From Paeniglutamicibacter sulfureus (GTDB taxonomy: Bacteria; Actinomycetota; Actinomycetes; Actinomycetales; Micrococcaceae), in contig NZ_BAAAWO010000001.1 in the NCBI RefSeq assembly GCF_039535115.1, positions 3,410,001-3,474,000 of the forward strand: 64,000 bases of DNA, in the 5' to 3' direction. The notes beneath the pieces were generated by a model, which did no database searches, was not told the DNA's origin, and saw nothing but the letters and a program-made list of their open reading frames with translations. Positions 8,363 through 17,658 of the stretch are shown one piece after another. A program made the position numbers and the translations under genes. Every line of letters starts with the position of its first letter. Positions within the stretch are counted from its first letter, which is position 1.

Positions 8363-9549
8363 GTTTCGGGCGTGTTCCCAGGCCCTGCCACCGTTCGTTC
8401 GGCGGATCCGGCAGCACGCGAGAGTGTTGCCACGGCGCGCTCCCACGGAATCCTTTCCTGTTCCAGCCGGGTGTTGCCCCGTTCGGCGAGGACCTGGAGC
8501 GTTTCGAGCTCGGCGGCGGTGAGGTAGACCAGCCGGGCGGTGGACGGGACGGGTTCCATTACACACAGGTCCGCATAGGCGTCAAGGGTTTGGATGTCCA
8601 TCAGGACGCTGCGGGCTGTGACGCCATGGGAGCGCAGCCGGTTCAGGATCGCGAATCCGTGGCTGTCCAGATCGCCCCAGTAGATTACTTGGGCCGTTCG
8701 CGCCCAAGGCATCCGGCCGAGTCGTTCCACTGCGTATCCCGATCCGTGGACGACGACGGCACCTGGGAACGGCGGCATGGCCAGCACGGTTTCAAGGTTC
8801 TCCAGGACGAAGACCGTGCCGGGGGAGATGTCGAGGGCGGCAAGCTCGGCAAGGGGAGCAGAGACATCGCTCAGCCCGCCCGGGGCGAGCGCCGGGTCGA
8901 GGAACCGCATACGGACCAGGTCCGGCTTGGCCGCCAGACCGAGGTCGGGGTGGCCGCTCGCAGCCAGGTGGAGGCGCTGCACCAGGGTGCGGTGGGAGCC
9001 GACCCACTTGGAATCCACGCCCCTGATCGGCAGCTGCCGGATGAACATGCCCGATGCCGGGTGCCCGGCCAGCCAGTCCAGCACCCCGAGAAGGCGTGTG
9101 AAGTCGGGCTCGTCCAGTGCCACCACGTCCTTGGCCACGCGGGGCAACGCGGCAGACAACGCAGAAGTGTCACCAGGCACGGCGGCGAGCAGCCGGGCAA
9201 AGCGTTCGGTGAGCCGCGTCCAATGGGCGGCACGGCCGGCCACGTGGGCCACGAGGGAGGGGGAATCGAGCACGAGGCGTTCAGGGACACGCTGGGTGCC
9301 GAGGTTGGCCCACCGCCGTTCGCCCCAGGCCACCGCGTACGGGGCCACGGCGAATGCGGACCATGAGCGCACCCAGCCGATGGCGGCTCCCTGGTCGGCC
9401 AGGGCTGCCCGCTCGGTCGGAGAGTGCAGCGGTATCGACAGCAGTGGCGTGTCGAGGGAAAGGGCTGCCGCCCACGTGCCGGCGTGACGGTCGTATTTGG
9501 TCCGGGCCGCCGCGCGTGCGGCGTCCGGTGTGACGGGGCCCGGACTCAC
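8347..9549 (-). CDS. jetD: Wadjet nuclease subunit JetD
   Basis: Last gene of the Wadjet operon, 400 residues. JetD is the nuclease of the complex: it cleaves circular DNA after the SMC motor has extruded a loop. The N-terminal part corresponds to the DUF3322 region and the C-terminal part to the DUF2220 Toprim-like domain related to topoisomerase VI. Visible acidic residues are Glu250 in VFVLENLET and Asp293/Asp295 in YWGDLDSHGF, the expected Toprim constellation. The GTG at 9549 overlaps the jetC TGA (GTGA), which fixes the start; the longer open frame upstream is only the jetC coding region read in another frame. Confidence 0.92.
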   Translation of the reverse strand: MSPGPVTPDAARAAARTKYDRHAGTWAAALSLDTPLLSIPLHSPTERAALADQGAAIGWVRSWSAFAVAPYAVAWGERRWANLGTQRVPERLVLDSPSLVAHVAGRAAHWTRLTERFARLLAAVPGDTSALSAALPRVAKDVVALDEPDFTRLLGVLDWLAGHPASGMFIRQLPIRGVDSKWVGSHRTLVQRLHLAASGHPDLGLAAKPDLVRMRFLDPALAPGGLSDVSAPLAELAALDISPGTVFVLENLETVLAMPPFPGAVVVHGSGYAVERLGRMPWARTAQVIYWGDLDSHGFAILNRLRSHGVTARSVLMDIQTLDAYADLCVMEPVPSTARLVYLTAAELETLQVLAERGNTRLEQERIPWERAVATLSRAAGSAERTVAGPGNTPETQLLE

Positions 9550-12500
9550 CAGAGCGTCCCTGCTTCGCTGCCCGCGACGAGGCCGTCGGGCAGGGCATTG
9601 CCAGCAACGGTCCTTTTGCCGGTGGTGGCGTTGTCCTCCGTGGTCGTCGCGTCGTCGTAGTCCAGGGTGGCGATCCGCGAGTCGCGGAAGTCCATGCATT
9701 TGATGACCGCGGTCCCGCCGATGTACTCGGACAAGGTCTGCAAGAGCTTCAATGGCGTGGCCAGCACCATGTGGAACCCGAACTCGTGGAACACGTCCAT
9801 GGCCATGCGGGTAAATCGGGCGTCGGCCTTGTCGAAGGCTTCGTCCATCATCACCGTTCCGTAGCGAGGCAGCAGTTCGTCGTCCCGGGTTAGTTGGTAG
9901 CGCAGCGCAGCGGCGAGACAGAACGTGACAAGCTTCTGCTGCTGGCCGCCCGAAAGCCCGGCACTGGAGTCATGGATATTCACCACGGTCCCTCGACCGT
10001 CCACCTCCAGGGCCGTAAACCTCACATGGAGCCTGGTGTCCAGGCAATGCCGGCGCCAAGACGCATCGGCCGCTTCGGATGAGGCCAGTCGGCCCATGAG
10101 CCGGCGCATGGTCTCGAAGCGACGTTCGGCTTCCTCCCGGTCCTCGGCCATCCAGGAGCCGGTGGCGATGTCCTGCAGATCGGTCAGGAATTGGCGCCCC
10201 AGTTCGCCGCGGTTTTCCTTGACCGAGATGCGCAGGAACCTGCCCTCGTCGAACGCCGAACGGGCCAGCGATCGGTTCACCGGGTCGACCCGTTCCCGCA
10301 CTTCACCGGGTGCACGGCGGATTTCCGCGGCCAGCTGGGCGACGTTTTGCTGGGACTGGCTCTCGAGCAGCCCAAAGAACCGGATCTCGAATTGCGGAAG
10401 TCCGTCGGCGACGAGCCGGTCGAGAAGTTCCAGGTAACCAGAACGGTCCTCGATGTCGGTTCCCAGGTCAGCAGCAGTGGCCGTCCAGGCGGTGCAGAAG
10501 TCGTGCGCGGCAGCCCCGAAGTCCCGGGCCGCGCGCTGCGCAGTGTCCGTATGGCTGCGTTCCTGCTGCGAGAGCGCGCCACTGACGGCCAGCGCGACAT
10601 CGTCGATGATGGTGTGGGTGATTCGGCGTTTCTGGGCGCTGGAGGTGAACAGCTCCTCCAACCGGATGCGCTCCTGTTCAGCGACCGGCTCGCTGGCGGC
10701 GCGTTCGCGCAGCTCGGCGATGGTGCCCTCCAGGGAATTGACCAGGGCAGCGGCTTCCGCGACGGCGCTGCGGCGCTCGGTCTCCAGGCACCGGGCGGCT
10801 TCGTGCCGGGCCTCGGCCTCGCTTTGCGCATCCTGCGCAGCACGCAGATCGTCGCTGGCGGCGAGCAACGACTCGAGCCGGCCGCGTTGTTCGGCCAGGG
10901 CGGCTTCGGCTGCAGCCGTGTCCACTTCCGGCCAGGTCAGGCCCACAAGCTCCTGAAGTGCGGCCAGCCGCTGTCGGACGGTTTCGCGCCGCCCGCTGAA
11001 AGTGTCGACGGCGCGTTCGGCCGCCTCCAACCGGCCACGGGCCTCGGCGAGGCTGCCGATCAGGTGCTCCAGCTTCGAAGCGGTGCTAAATCCCAGATAC
11101 CAGTTGCGGCGGTCATCGACACGGTGTCGGTCGTCCTTCTCGTACTTGGTCCGGGACCGGCGGACCTGTCCGGCGCGGGTCACGGCCTGGTCATGCACGG
11201 CGAGGTCACCCGGTGATTCCACGCACGCATAGTCGTAGCGCCTGGACAGTTCCAGATGCAGCCAGCCGGACATCGGTCCTTCGGCCACCTTCACCCGGTG
11301 TACGAGTGAGGTGGCCGGGTCGGTTTTCCGCGGCGGTTCGGGGCTGGCGGGGACATCCTCGAACACTAGCCGGGTTCCCAGGTGCAGGGAGTCCACGGCC
11401 TTGCGAACGGCCGACAAATGGGCCCGGGGCACAAGCATCACGGTGGCCAGCGGCCGCAGCACACGTTCGATGGCACCGGTCCAGTCCGAGTACTGCGCAT
11501 CTACCTCCAGCAACTCCCCGGCGAACGGCAGCGCCATTTCCGGCAGCCCGGCCGCCTCGGCCACGGCGGTCCGTGCCTCAAGCAGCCGGCGATCAAGGTT
11601 GGAACGCCGGGTACGCAGCGCGGTGATGTCCTTTTCGAGGGAATCGCGTTCCAGACGGGCGGCTGCCCGGGCGTCGTGCAGCTCCAGCAGCCGGGTCTTG
11701 GCTTCCGGTTCCGCGGCTTCCCACTCCGCATGCTCGCTGGCGGCGGTTGCGCGCAGTTCCTCCAGTTCGGCAAAAGACCCGGGCATGGGCACCGAGGCTT
11801 CCTCGAGCCGGCCGGCGAGGCGTCGAGCTTGCCGGGTGACGGCGGCGAGTTCCCGCTCGGCCAAGTCGATCCGCTCGCGCTGCGTGCCGAGTGCTGCTCC
11901 GCCGTTTTCGGAGACGCGCTGCCGGGCGACGGAGAGCGTCTGGTAGAGGTCCCGTACGTGGTCGGTGGCCTGGGCCGCCGAATTTTCGGCTGCGAGGAGC
12001 TGCTCCCCGGCGGAGGCGCTGGCCTCCTCCGCTAGCCGCAGCTTCCAAGCGTCCTTGAAGGCAGGAACCGCAGCGTGCAGGTTTCCGGCCTCCGCGGCCG
12101 CAGCCGCGCTGGTGTCGTAGGTGCGGGCAGGAATGGCCATCGCCGCCAGGTGGTCTCGCTGGAGCCGGGCCTGGACAACGGCGGAGTGCGCCTGGGAGAG
12201 CTCGCCGAACTGGGCCACCGCATTTTCCGCCATCGCGAAGGTGCGCGGCTCGTCCAACATGAAGGTGCGGAAGAGCTCATCCAGGTTGCCCAACGACTTG
12301 GCAGCCTGCGTCTTATGCAGCAACAGGATCGCGTTTTCCCCGGAGATCCCGAGCAGCCGGCTGAAGCGGGCGGAGAAGCTCGAGTGCTTGTCGGTGATGG
12401 CCATCGCGTCCGGCCAGTCGGCCTTGATCTTGCGCACGTCGATCCCGCTGCCCAGGTGCGGGACAAAATCCGGAAGGACGGCGTCCTGCTGCAGGATCAG

Positions 12501-12944
12501 CGAGAGCTCCTGCACGTCCGAGGGCGTGTTGCTGCCCCGGCGCAAGTGGTAGAGCTTGGCCAGGATCACGGGGCGGCCGCCGGTGCCGTCGGCGTAGCGC
12601 AGCAGAATCCCACTGTGAGTGGCGCCCGGGCGCAGGTACTCGCTGGCGACCTCGCCCGTTTCCTCGTCGGCACTGCGCCGCCACGCGCCGCGGATGTAGC
12701 TGACGAGGCTACGGTCATCGCCGCGCGCTCCGCCGTCGTTCGCCGCCGCATTGAAGCGCAACTTGCCACGCGGGGTGAGGACCGCGGAAACCGCGTCCAG
12801 AAGCGAGGATTTGCCCGAACCCGAGGGGCCGGTGACCAGGAAGCCACGCCGGGCGACGGGTACCGACCAGTGCCCCTGGAACGTGCCCCAGTTCAGCAGT
12901 TCGATGCTTTCCAGACGCCATTGGCCCGGGTGGATCGCGTTCAT
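9546..12944 (-). CDS. jetC: Wadjet SMC-like ATPase JetC
   Basis: SMC/MukB-like ATPase of 1132 residues, motor of the Wadjet complex. Walker A is GPSGSGKS (39-46), followed at the far C-terminus by the ABC signature LSGGQQQK (from 997) and Walker B GTVMMDEAF (1029-1037). Between them lie long Ala/Glu/Arg-rich helical stretches (about 280-520 and 640-870) expected to form the coiled-coil arms around a hinge. Length and head architecture match the COG4913 group. It begins at ATG 12944, overlapping the jetB stop by 4 bp, so the four subunits are translationally coupled. A C-terminal tail of about 40 low-complexity residues follows the last conserved strand. Confidence 0.94.
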   Translation of the reverse strand: MNAIHPGQWRLESIELLNWGTFQGHWSVPVARRGFLVTGPSGSGKSSLLDAVSAVLTPRGKLRFNAAANDGGARGDDRSLVSYIRGAWRRSADEETGEVASEYLRPGATHSGILLRYADGTGGRPVILAKLYHLRRGSNTPSDVQELSLILQQDAVLPDFVPHLGSGIDVRKIKADWPDAMAITDKHSSFSARFSRLLGISGENAILLLHKTQAAKSLGNLDELFRTFMLDEPRTFAMAENAVAQFGELSQAHSAVVQARLQRDHLAAMAIPARTYDTSAAAAAEAGNLHAAVPAFKDAWKLRLAEEASASAGEQLLAAENSAAQATDHVRDLYQTLSVARQRVSENGGAALGTQRERIDLAERELAAVTRQARRLAGRLEEASVPMPGSFAELEELRATAASEHAEWEAAEPEAKTRLLELHDARAAARLERDSLEKDITALRTRRSNLDRRLLEARTAVAEAAGLPEMALPFAGELLEVDAQYSDWTGAIERVLRPLATVMLVPRAHLSAVRKAVDSLHLGTRLVFEDVPASPEPPRKTDPATSLVHRVKVAEGPMSGWLHLELSRRYDYACVESPGDLAVHDQAVTRAGQVRRSRTKYEKDDRHRVDDRRNWYLGFSTASKLEHLIGSLAEARGRLEAAERAVDTFSGRRETVRQRLAALQELVGLTWPEVDTAAAEAALAEQRGRLESLLAASDDLRAAQDAQSEAEARHEAARCLETERRSAVAEAAALVNSLEGTIAELRERAASEPVAEQERIRLEELFTSSAQKRRITHTIIDDVALAVSGALSQQERSHTDTAQRAARDFGAAAHDFCTAWTATAADLGTDIEDRSGYLELLDRLVADGLPQFEIRFFGLLESQSQQNVAQLAAEIRRAPGEVRERVDPVNRSLARSAFDEGRFLRISVKENRGELGRQFLTDLQDIATGSWMAEDREEAERRFETMRRLMGRLASSEAADASWRRHCLDTRLHVRFTALEVDGRGTVVNIHDSSAGLSGGQQQKLVTFCLAAALRYQLTRDDELLPRYGTVMMDEAFDKADARFTRMAMDVFHEFGFHMVLATPLKLLQTLSEYIGGTAVIKCMDFRDSRIATLDYDDATTTEDNATTGKRTVAGNALPDGLVAGSEAGTLW

Positions 12945-13645
12945 GAAGGTTCCTCCCCGTCATCTTCCGTTGCCTCGTTCGGCAGCGGGGGTTCCGGCAA
13001 CGCGGGAGAGCCAGCGAGTCGGCGGTACTCGGCACGGACCGCGGCAATTTCCTCGGGCCCGAACACCAACCGCATCACGGGGGAGACCTCGAATCGTCCC
13101 TCGGTGCTGGTCGGTGCCAGCAAGCCGAACTTGACCATCTTGGTCCACGATGCGTTGATGCGCTTGGTGAACCCGGCCGGGTCCGCGTTGTCGCTGCCCC
13201 GGTAGACCTGCAGCTGGTCCGCGACCTCGTCCGCCCCCACGATCGTCCGGGACCCGTGGGAGTCGTGCAGCAGCTGTTGCCGCAGGTGCAACAGCAAGGC
13301 CGTGTCCAGGAAGGTCAGTGTGGCGGTGCGCATCACGCGCGGAGCGTCCACGTCGGCCTGGACGTTGCGCACGAACGCCACCTGGGATTCGTGGTCAGCG
13401 ATGAGCTCCAGGAACATGTCCGCCAGCCGGGAACGGATCTCGTCCTCGTCGGCGAGCAGGGCCGACCACAGGTTCGAGTGCCTCGTCGCGGAGAGATAGG
13501 GGCCACGCAGCAGCTGGACCAGGGCGCGGCGGGAGGGTTCACGCAGGGTGCCGCCGTCGCCCTCCCACAGGCTGGCCCGGGTTTCAGTCCCTGCTCCGTG
13601 TTCGGGGAACGCGGCGTCCGGAGGGACGGGGACGGGGTTGCTCAT
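12941..13645 (-). CDS. jetB: Wadjet subunit JetB (DUF4194, kleisin-associated)
   Basis: Protein of 234 residues of the DUF4194 group, the MukE-like KITE subunit of Wadjet/MksE systems. It has tandem winged-helix content (RALVQLLRGPYLSATRHSNL early, then LTFLDTALLLHLRQQLL) and a late strand-wing APTSTEGRFEVSPVMRLVFG. ATG 13645 overlaps the jetA TGA, which sets the start; the frame extending further upstream is noise. It is expected to bind JetA and the JetC heads. Confidence 0.9.
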   Translation of the reverse strand: MSNPVPVPPDAAFPEHGAGTETRASLWEGDGGTLREPSRRALVQLLRGPYLSATRHSNLWSALLADEDEIRSRLADMFLELIADHESQVAFVRNVQADVDAPRVMRTATLTFLDTALLLHLRQQLLHDSHGSRTIVGADEVADQLQVYRGSDNADPAGFTKRINASWTKMVKFGLLAPTSTEGRFEVSPVMRLVFGPEEIAAVRAEYRRLAGSPALPEPPLPNEATEDDGEEPS

Positions 13646-15081
13646 GCGGGAATCCTTCCGGTGAACAGGTGGCGGTCCAGGGTGCCGCGGCGCCCGTCCC
13701 ATTGAACGGTCTCGCGCCCACCGACGGCGGTGCCGTGTTCCTGGGCGAGCACCAGCAGCCCGACGACGCTGGCCACGCCCTGGGACGCGGGGTGATTGGC
13801 AAGGACCTCGGCGATGGTTGCTGCTCCCTGAGCCTCGATGGTCAGGTTGATGTTCGCCTCCAGCTCCGCCATGTCGATATCCGAGGCGCGGGCCAGCGCC
13901 AGCAGTTCGCCGACGTCAACGAGTTCGGATTCGTGGGAGACAACCTCGGTTCCCGACTCAAAATCGCCGGGGTTGTGGAGTTTCAGCGCGGACACGCTGG
14001 AGAGCGGGACGCTGGTCAAGTCCAGGGTGAGGTCCGTCTTCGCATACGGTTTGACGGTCTCCGAGGCGTTGAGGGCCTCACGTAAGCCGGCGCGCAGCTG
14101 GCGGCTGATAAGCCGCTCGCGCTGCAGGTCGTGGCTTTGGACGAAGCGGCGCAGGCTGCGGCTAAAAGTGGTCAGCACCGTGTGGATCTCGGCACCGCGG
14201 TCCTGCAGGTTGGGCAGCAGCCGGCGCAGCGTGCGGACCTGCGCGGGGGCGAGGTCCTTGACGAAGCCGCGGTCCATCACCGCGGTGAGGGATTCCTCGA
14301 ACTCGAGTCCGCGTTCGGGATCAAGCAGCAGCGAATAGAACCCGGCGAAACTGCGACCGGCGTCGGATTCGGCGAGCAGGTCCACCCCACGGAAGATGTC
14401 CTCCAGCACGGAAGACCGCGGCCCTTCTGCCTCGACTAGTCGCTCGCGCAACTTGCGGTTGAGTTGCTCGAACTCGCCGCGCACCCGGGCGAAGTCGGCG
14501 GGCACCTCCTCGACAAGCCCGAGGATGTCGCGGATGCGTTCCAGTGCTCGGTCGGCGGGGAGCACATCGATCTCCCCGGCAACCAAGCGGGCGATCTGCG
14601 CATCGATCCGATCCCGCTCGAAGTGCAGCGCGCCCAGCCGATTGGCCACGTCCGGGTCGGTGTCCCGGGCGAGCGACCGAAGTCGTTCCTGGATCGTGGC
14701 GAGTCGCGACTCGGTGACAGCCTGGCGGGGTTCGGCGAGCTGTGTGACGAAGCGGATGGCGGTGAGCGCACCAGGGGAAAGTTCGAAGGTCTCCTCGCGG
14801 GAGTCGTCGGCGGAACGGCGGACGAGGATCTGCTGGTTGCGCCATTCCGTGCAATAGGCCTGCGCGGCCTGGGGCAGCTCGAAGCCTTCGCCGCGAAGTT
14901 CCTCAAGGTCGGAGTCGACTTTCTCGAAGAGCACCGGTGCGGGCAGCCGGCGCTCATCGCCGGCCAGGTGGCGGCTGAGAATTGCGACAGCGACGTCCGC
15001 ATTGCGGGCTCGGAGCATCGCCCAGGCGGGATCGGAGGCCTGAAGCCTCGAGGCGGCACGCGCGGTGCGAAGGACGCTCAT
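13642..15081 (-). CDS. jetA: Wadjet subunit JetA (DUF3375, kleisin-like)
   Basis: First gene of the operon, 479 residues of the DUF3375 group (MukF-like kleisin subunit that bridges the JetC heads). The product begins MSVLRTARAASRLQASDPAW, is largely helical and contains DLLAESDAGRSFAGFYSLLLDP in the middle, a stretch typical of the family. JetA with DUF3375, together with the JetD domains, assigns the system to Wadjet type I. The ATG at 15081 is preceded by about 155 bp without a gene, where the promoter must lie unless transcription continues from the zinc operon upstream on the same strand. Confidence 0.92.
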   Translation of the reverse strand: MSVLRTARAASRLQASDPAWAMLRARNADVAVAILSRHLAGDERRLPAPVLFEKVDSDLEELRGEGFELPQAAQAYCTEWRNQQILVRRSADDSREETFELSPGALTAIRFVTQLAEPRQAVTESRLATIQERLRSLARDTDPDVANRLGALHFERDRIDAQIARLVAGEIDVLPADRALERIRDILGLVEEVPADFARVRGEFEQLNRKLRERLVEAEGPRSSVLEDIFRGVDLLAESDAGRSFAGFYSLLLDPERGLEFEESLTAVMDRGFVKDLAPAQVRTLRRLLPNLQDRGAEIHTVLTTFSRSLRRFVQSHDLQRERLISRQLRAGLREALNASETVKPYAKTDLTLDLTSVPLSSVSALKLHNPGDFESGTEVVSHESELVDVGELLALARASDIDMAELEANINLTIEAQGAATIAEVLANHPASQGVASVVGLLVLAQEHGTAVGGRETVQWDGRRGTLDRHLFTGRIPA

Positions 15082-15235
15082 GGTTCCACGGTAACCGCAG
15101 GGACCGCCAGTTCGGGAACCCGGGCCCCGCGGGCCTGCCGAATCTACCGGACCCCTGCAGGCTTCGTCGGGCTGCCGACGGTGGAACTGATCAAGGACGC
15201 GCTCGGGGCCCGGGACAACCAGGGAGCCCCGGTCC

Positions 15236-15682
15236 CTACAGGTCCCGGAACGTCACGCCGGAGTCGTCCAGGCACGGTGAACGCTTGCCCGCCGGCGCCC
15301 CGACGGACCTCAGGCACGTGCAGGACGGCGTCCGCAGCGCCGGGAGCCGACGCCACAGGAATCGCTCGCGGCCGGAGTGGCGGCCGAAGTCAAGGGTCGC
15401 GCCATCAAGCATGGACGCCAGCGAGGCGCCGATGCTCAGCTGCAGATCGCCGTCGTCGGCACTTGCGGCCTCGTCCACCGGGACCAGCGCGCAGTCCAGC
15501 GCCCGTTTCGGCCGGTTCAGTGAGAAATGCAGTGCCCGCGTGCGACAGCCGCCGGTGTGCTCGTAGCAATGCAGCGCACCGCCGAACGCACTGATCAGCT
15601 GTGCGGCCTCGGCCGTGACGAGGAACCGGCCGCCGTCGGGAAGCTGCGCCCAGAGGGGCTGCCATGTCGTGTCCCTGCCCAC
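15236..15682 (-). CDS. Small Cys-containing protein, possibly HesB/IscA-like
   Basis: Product of 148 residues beginning at GTG 15682, three bases after the WD40-like gene stop, hence the last gene of the zinc operon. It has a FLVTAEAAQLI start, the HCYEHTGGCRTRALHFSL segment, then GASLASMLDGATLDF and a C-terminal PSCTCLRSVG. The last two resemble the corresponding parts of A-type iron-sulfur carriers (LEGTELDY and C-G-C-x-S), suggesting a degenerate HesB-like fold that may bind metal through its cysteines. This is a fold-level guess; the family is not recognised with certainty. Confidence 0.55.
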   Translation of the reverse strand: MGRDTTWQPLWAQLPDGGRFLVTAEAAQLISAFGGALHCYEHTGGCRTRALHFSLNRPKRALDCALVPVDEAASADDGDLQLSIGASLASMLDGATLDFGRHSGRERFLWRRLPALRTPSCTCLRSVGAPAGKRSPCLDDSGVTFRDL

Positions 15683-15685
15683 GGC

Positions 15686-16669
15686 CTATGGTTCCAGCCG
15701 GACCGCGTCGACGCGGTCCGGCCTGGCCACGGCGAGCGTGTCCAGGTCGATCCAGGCGACGCGGACGGCGTCGTCGTACCCCAGGTCCGCCAACGGCACT
15801 GCCGGCCGGCCGGGCTGCTGGTCCGGCACCGACCAGACCCGCACCTCGCCCTCGGATCCGACGGACGCCACGACACCAAGGGAACAACCGCGCCAGGCGA
15901 AGTCGACGACGGACCCGTGCCCACCCAGCATCCTGGGCCGCGAGCCGGCGGGGCCCGAGGCGCCGCCGAAGTCCCACACCGGGAGCACCGAATGCCCGGT
16001 GTTGGCCAGCCAGCGCCCGGTCGGATCGAAGCGGACCTTCGTGACCTTCGTGTGCAGTCCGGGCATCTGCAGGTCCCCGCCGTTGGTCTTCCACACCCGG
16101 CCGACCGCGTCCTGGTTGCCGGAGCAGACCCATCGCCCCGTCGCGGAGACGGCGACACAGAGGTTCGGCCCGGCATGCGCATACTCGTGGACCGGGCGCG
16201 GGGAGTGGCGTGCGAACATGCGCACCCCTCCGTAGCCGCTGGCCGCGACGCTGCGCTGCTTGGCGTCCCACGCGACGTCCGTGAGCGTGTGCCGGCCCGG
16301 CTCGGTCCGCCACGCGGGGGACCCGTCCGCCGCATAGACAACCACCGACTTGCCGGCCGCGACGGCCAACCGCCCGTTGTCCGCCCAGACGGCCCGGGTG
16401 CACCAGGCGCCGGATTCCTTCACCAGGATTCCGGAGGATTCCCACACGCCGTGTCCGCGCGCGCCGGTGAGGGCGACGGCCGTTCCGGACGGCGAGACCG
16501 CGACGTCGGTGAGCATGTCGAGCCCCGGGTTGACCTCCGCGACCAGGCGCCCGCATTCGGAATCGAGCACACGCAACGCGCCGTCGGTTCCGGCGACGGC
16601 CGCCAAGGCGCCCGAGACGGAAATAGCGGCGGGTTGCTCGGCCAGCGGCGCGCTCCAGAGCACCCTCAT
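15686..16669 (-). CDS. WD40-like beta-propeller protein of the zinc operon
   Basis: Cytosolic protein of 327 residues with six or seven degenerate WD40/YVTN-type repeats. Examples are LTDVAVSPSGTAVALTGARG, LTDVAWDAKQRSVAASGYGG, LCVAVSATGRWVCSGNQDA and VTKVRFDPTGRWLANTGHS, each ending in a short aromatic strand. Propellers of this kind serve as interaction platforms. The start at ATG 16669 overlaps the COG0523 GTPase stop by 4 bp, so the two are made in step and may work as GTPase and scaffold in zinc delivery. No signal peptide is seen. The role is inferred from position only. Confidence 0.75.
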   Translation of the reverse strand: MRVLWSAPLAEQPAAISVSGALAAVAGTDGALRVLDSECGRLVAEVNPGLDMLTDVAVSPSGTAVALTGARGHGVWESSGILVKESGAWCTRAVWADNGRLAVAAGKSVVVYAADGSPAWRTEPGRHTLTDVAWDAKQRSVAASGYGGVRMFARHSPRPVHEYAHAGPNLCVAVSATGRWVCSGNQDAVGRVWKTNGGDLQMPGLHTKVTKVRFDPTGRWLANTGHSVLPVWDFGGASGPAGSRPRMLGGHGSVVDFAWRGCSLGVVASVGSEGEVRVWSVPDQQPGRPAVPLADLGYDDAVRVAWIDLDTLAVARPDRVDAVRLEP

Positions 16670-17658
16670 GCGACGACCCTCGCCAGGCAGGCGTCGAATC
16701 CGGCCTCGAGCTCGGCGCGGTCCAGGTTGCGCCCGATGAACACCAACCGGTTCAGCCGCTCCTGGCCTTCGGGCCACGGGCGGCCGTCCTCGGCATCCAG
16801 CAGCATGTGGACGCCCTGGAACACATAAGGCCGTGGGAGGGCGTCGACGTCGAGGATGCCCTTGGAGCGGAAGAGGTCCACTCCACGCTCGCGCAGCAAG
16901 TCGGTGAGCCAAACCTGGAGCCGGTCGCCGTCGACCACGCCGCGGCGCTCGATGCCCACGCTCGTCACGGTGGCGTCGTGCTCGTGCTCCAGGTCCATCA
17001 GGAAGCCCGGCTCGGATTCGAGCACGCGGTCCAGGTCGAACGCGCCGACGTCCAGGATCCGCCCCAGGTCCGCGTCGGCCCGGGTGGCCGGCAGGATCTC
17101 CACCATCGCGTTGATCGAGAGCAGGCGCCGCCGCACGCGCTCCAGCTCCGTAGGCGTCACGAGATCGGTCTTGTTCAGCACGATCCGATCGGCGAAGGCC
17201 ACTTGTTCCAGCGCCTCGTTCTCCACGCCCTCGGGCCTCGCGTCGTCGAGGTGTTCCAGGATATGCCGGGCATCCACCAGGGTGACGATCGCGTCCAGCC
17301 GGAGCGCGGAGCGCAGTTCGTCGTCAAAGAAGAAGGTCTGGGCCACCGGCGCCGGGTCGGCCAGCCCAGTGGTTTCGATGATGATCCGGTCGAACGTCTC
17401 GCGGCGGCGCAGCAGCGTGCCCAGGATCCGGATCAAGTCCCCGCGCACGGTGCAGCAGATGCAACCGTTGTTCATTTCGAACACCTCCTCCTCGGAGTTG
17501 TAGACGAGGGCGTCGTCGATGCCGACCTCGCCGTATTCGTTCTCGATAACGGCGATCCGGCGGCCGTGTTCTTCGGTGAGGATGCGGTTGAGCAGGGTGG
17601 TCTTGCAGGATCCAAGGAATCCGGTCAGGACGGTGACGGGGATGCGGTAATCGTTCAA
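16666..17658 (-). CDS. COG0523/CobW-type GTPase, putative zinc chaperone
   Basis: GTPase of 330 residues in the COG0523 family, whose zinc-operon members (ZNG1/ZigA-like) deliver zinc to target enzymes. Visible: P-loop GFLGSCKT (13-20), metal-binding C-I-C-C (Cys66, 68, 69), ETTGLADP (Walker B region), LNKTD (base specificity) and a C-terminal CobW_C-like domain. The P-loop is unusual: Cys18 replaces the glycine before the invariant Lys-Thr. The TTG at 17658 is chosen because GAAGGAG sits at the right distance upstream and the codon overlaps the znuB stop; the longer frame is the znuB gene in another register. Confidence 0.9.
   Translation of the reverse strand: MNDYRIPVTVLTGFLGSCKTTLLNRILTEEHGRRIAVIENEYGEVGIDDALVYNSEEEVFEMNNGCICCTVRGDLIRILGTLLRRRETFDRIIIETTGLADPAPVAQTFFFDDELRSALRLDAIVTLVDARHILEHLDDARPEGVENEALEQVAFADRIVLNKTDLVTPTELERVRRRLLSINAMVEILPATRADADLGRILDVGAFDLDRVLESEPGFLMDLEHEHDATVTSVGIERRGVVDGDRLQVWLTDLLRERGVDLFRSKGILDVDALPRPYVFQGVHMLLDAEDGRPWPEGQERLNRLVFIGRNLDRAELEAGFDACLARVVA

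Noticed and set aside
15082..15235. Terminator between the zinc operon and jetA
   Set aside because: Only weak GGGGC/GCCCC pairing is present, not distinguishable from background GC content.
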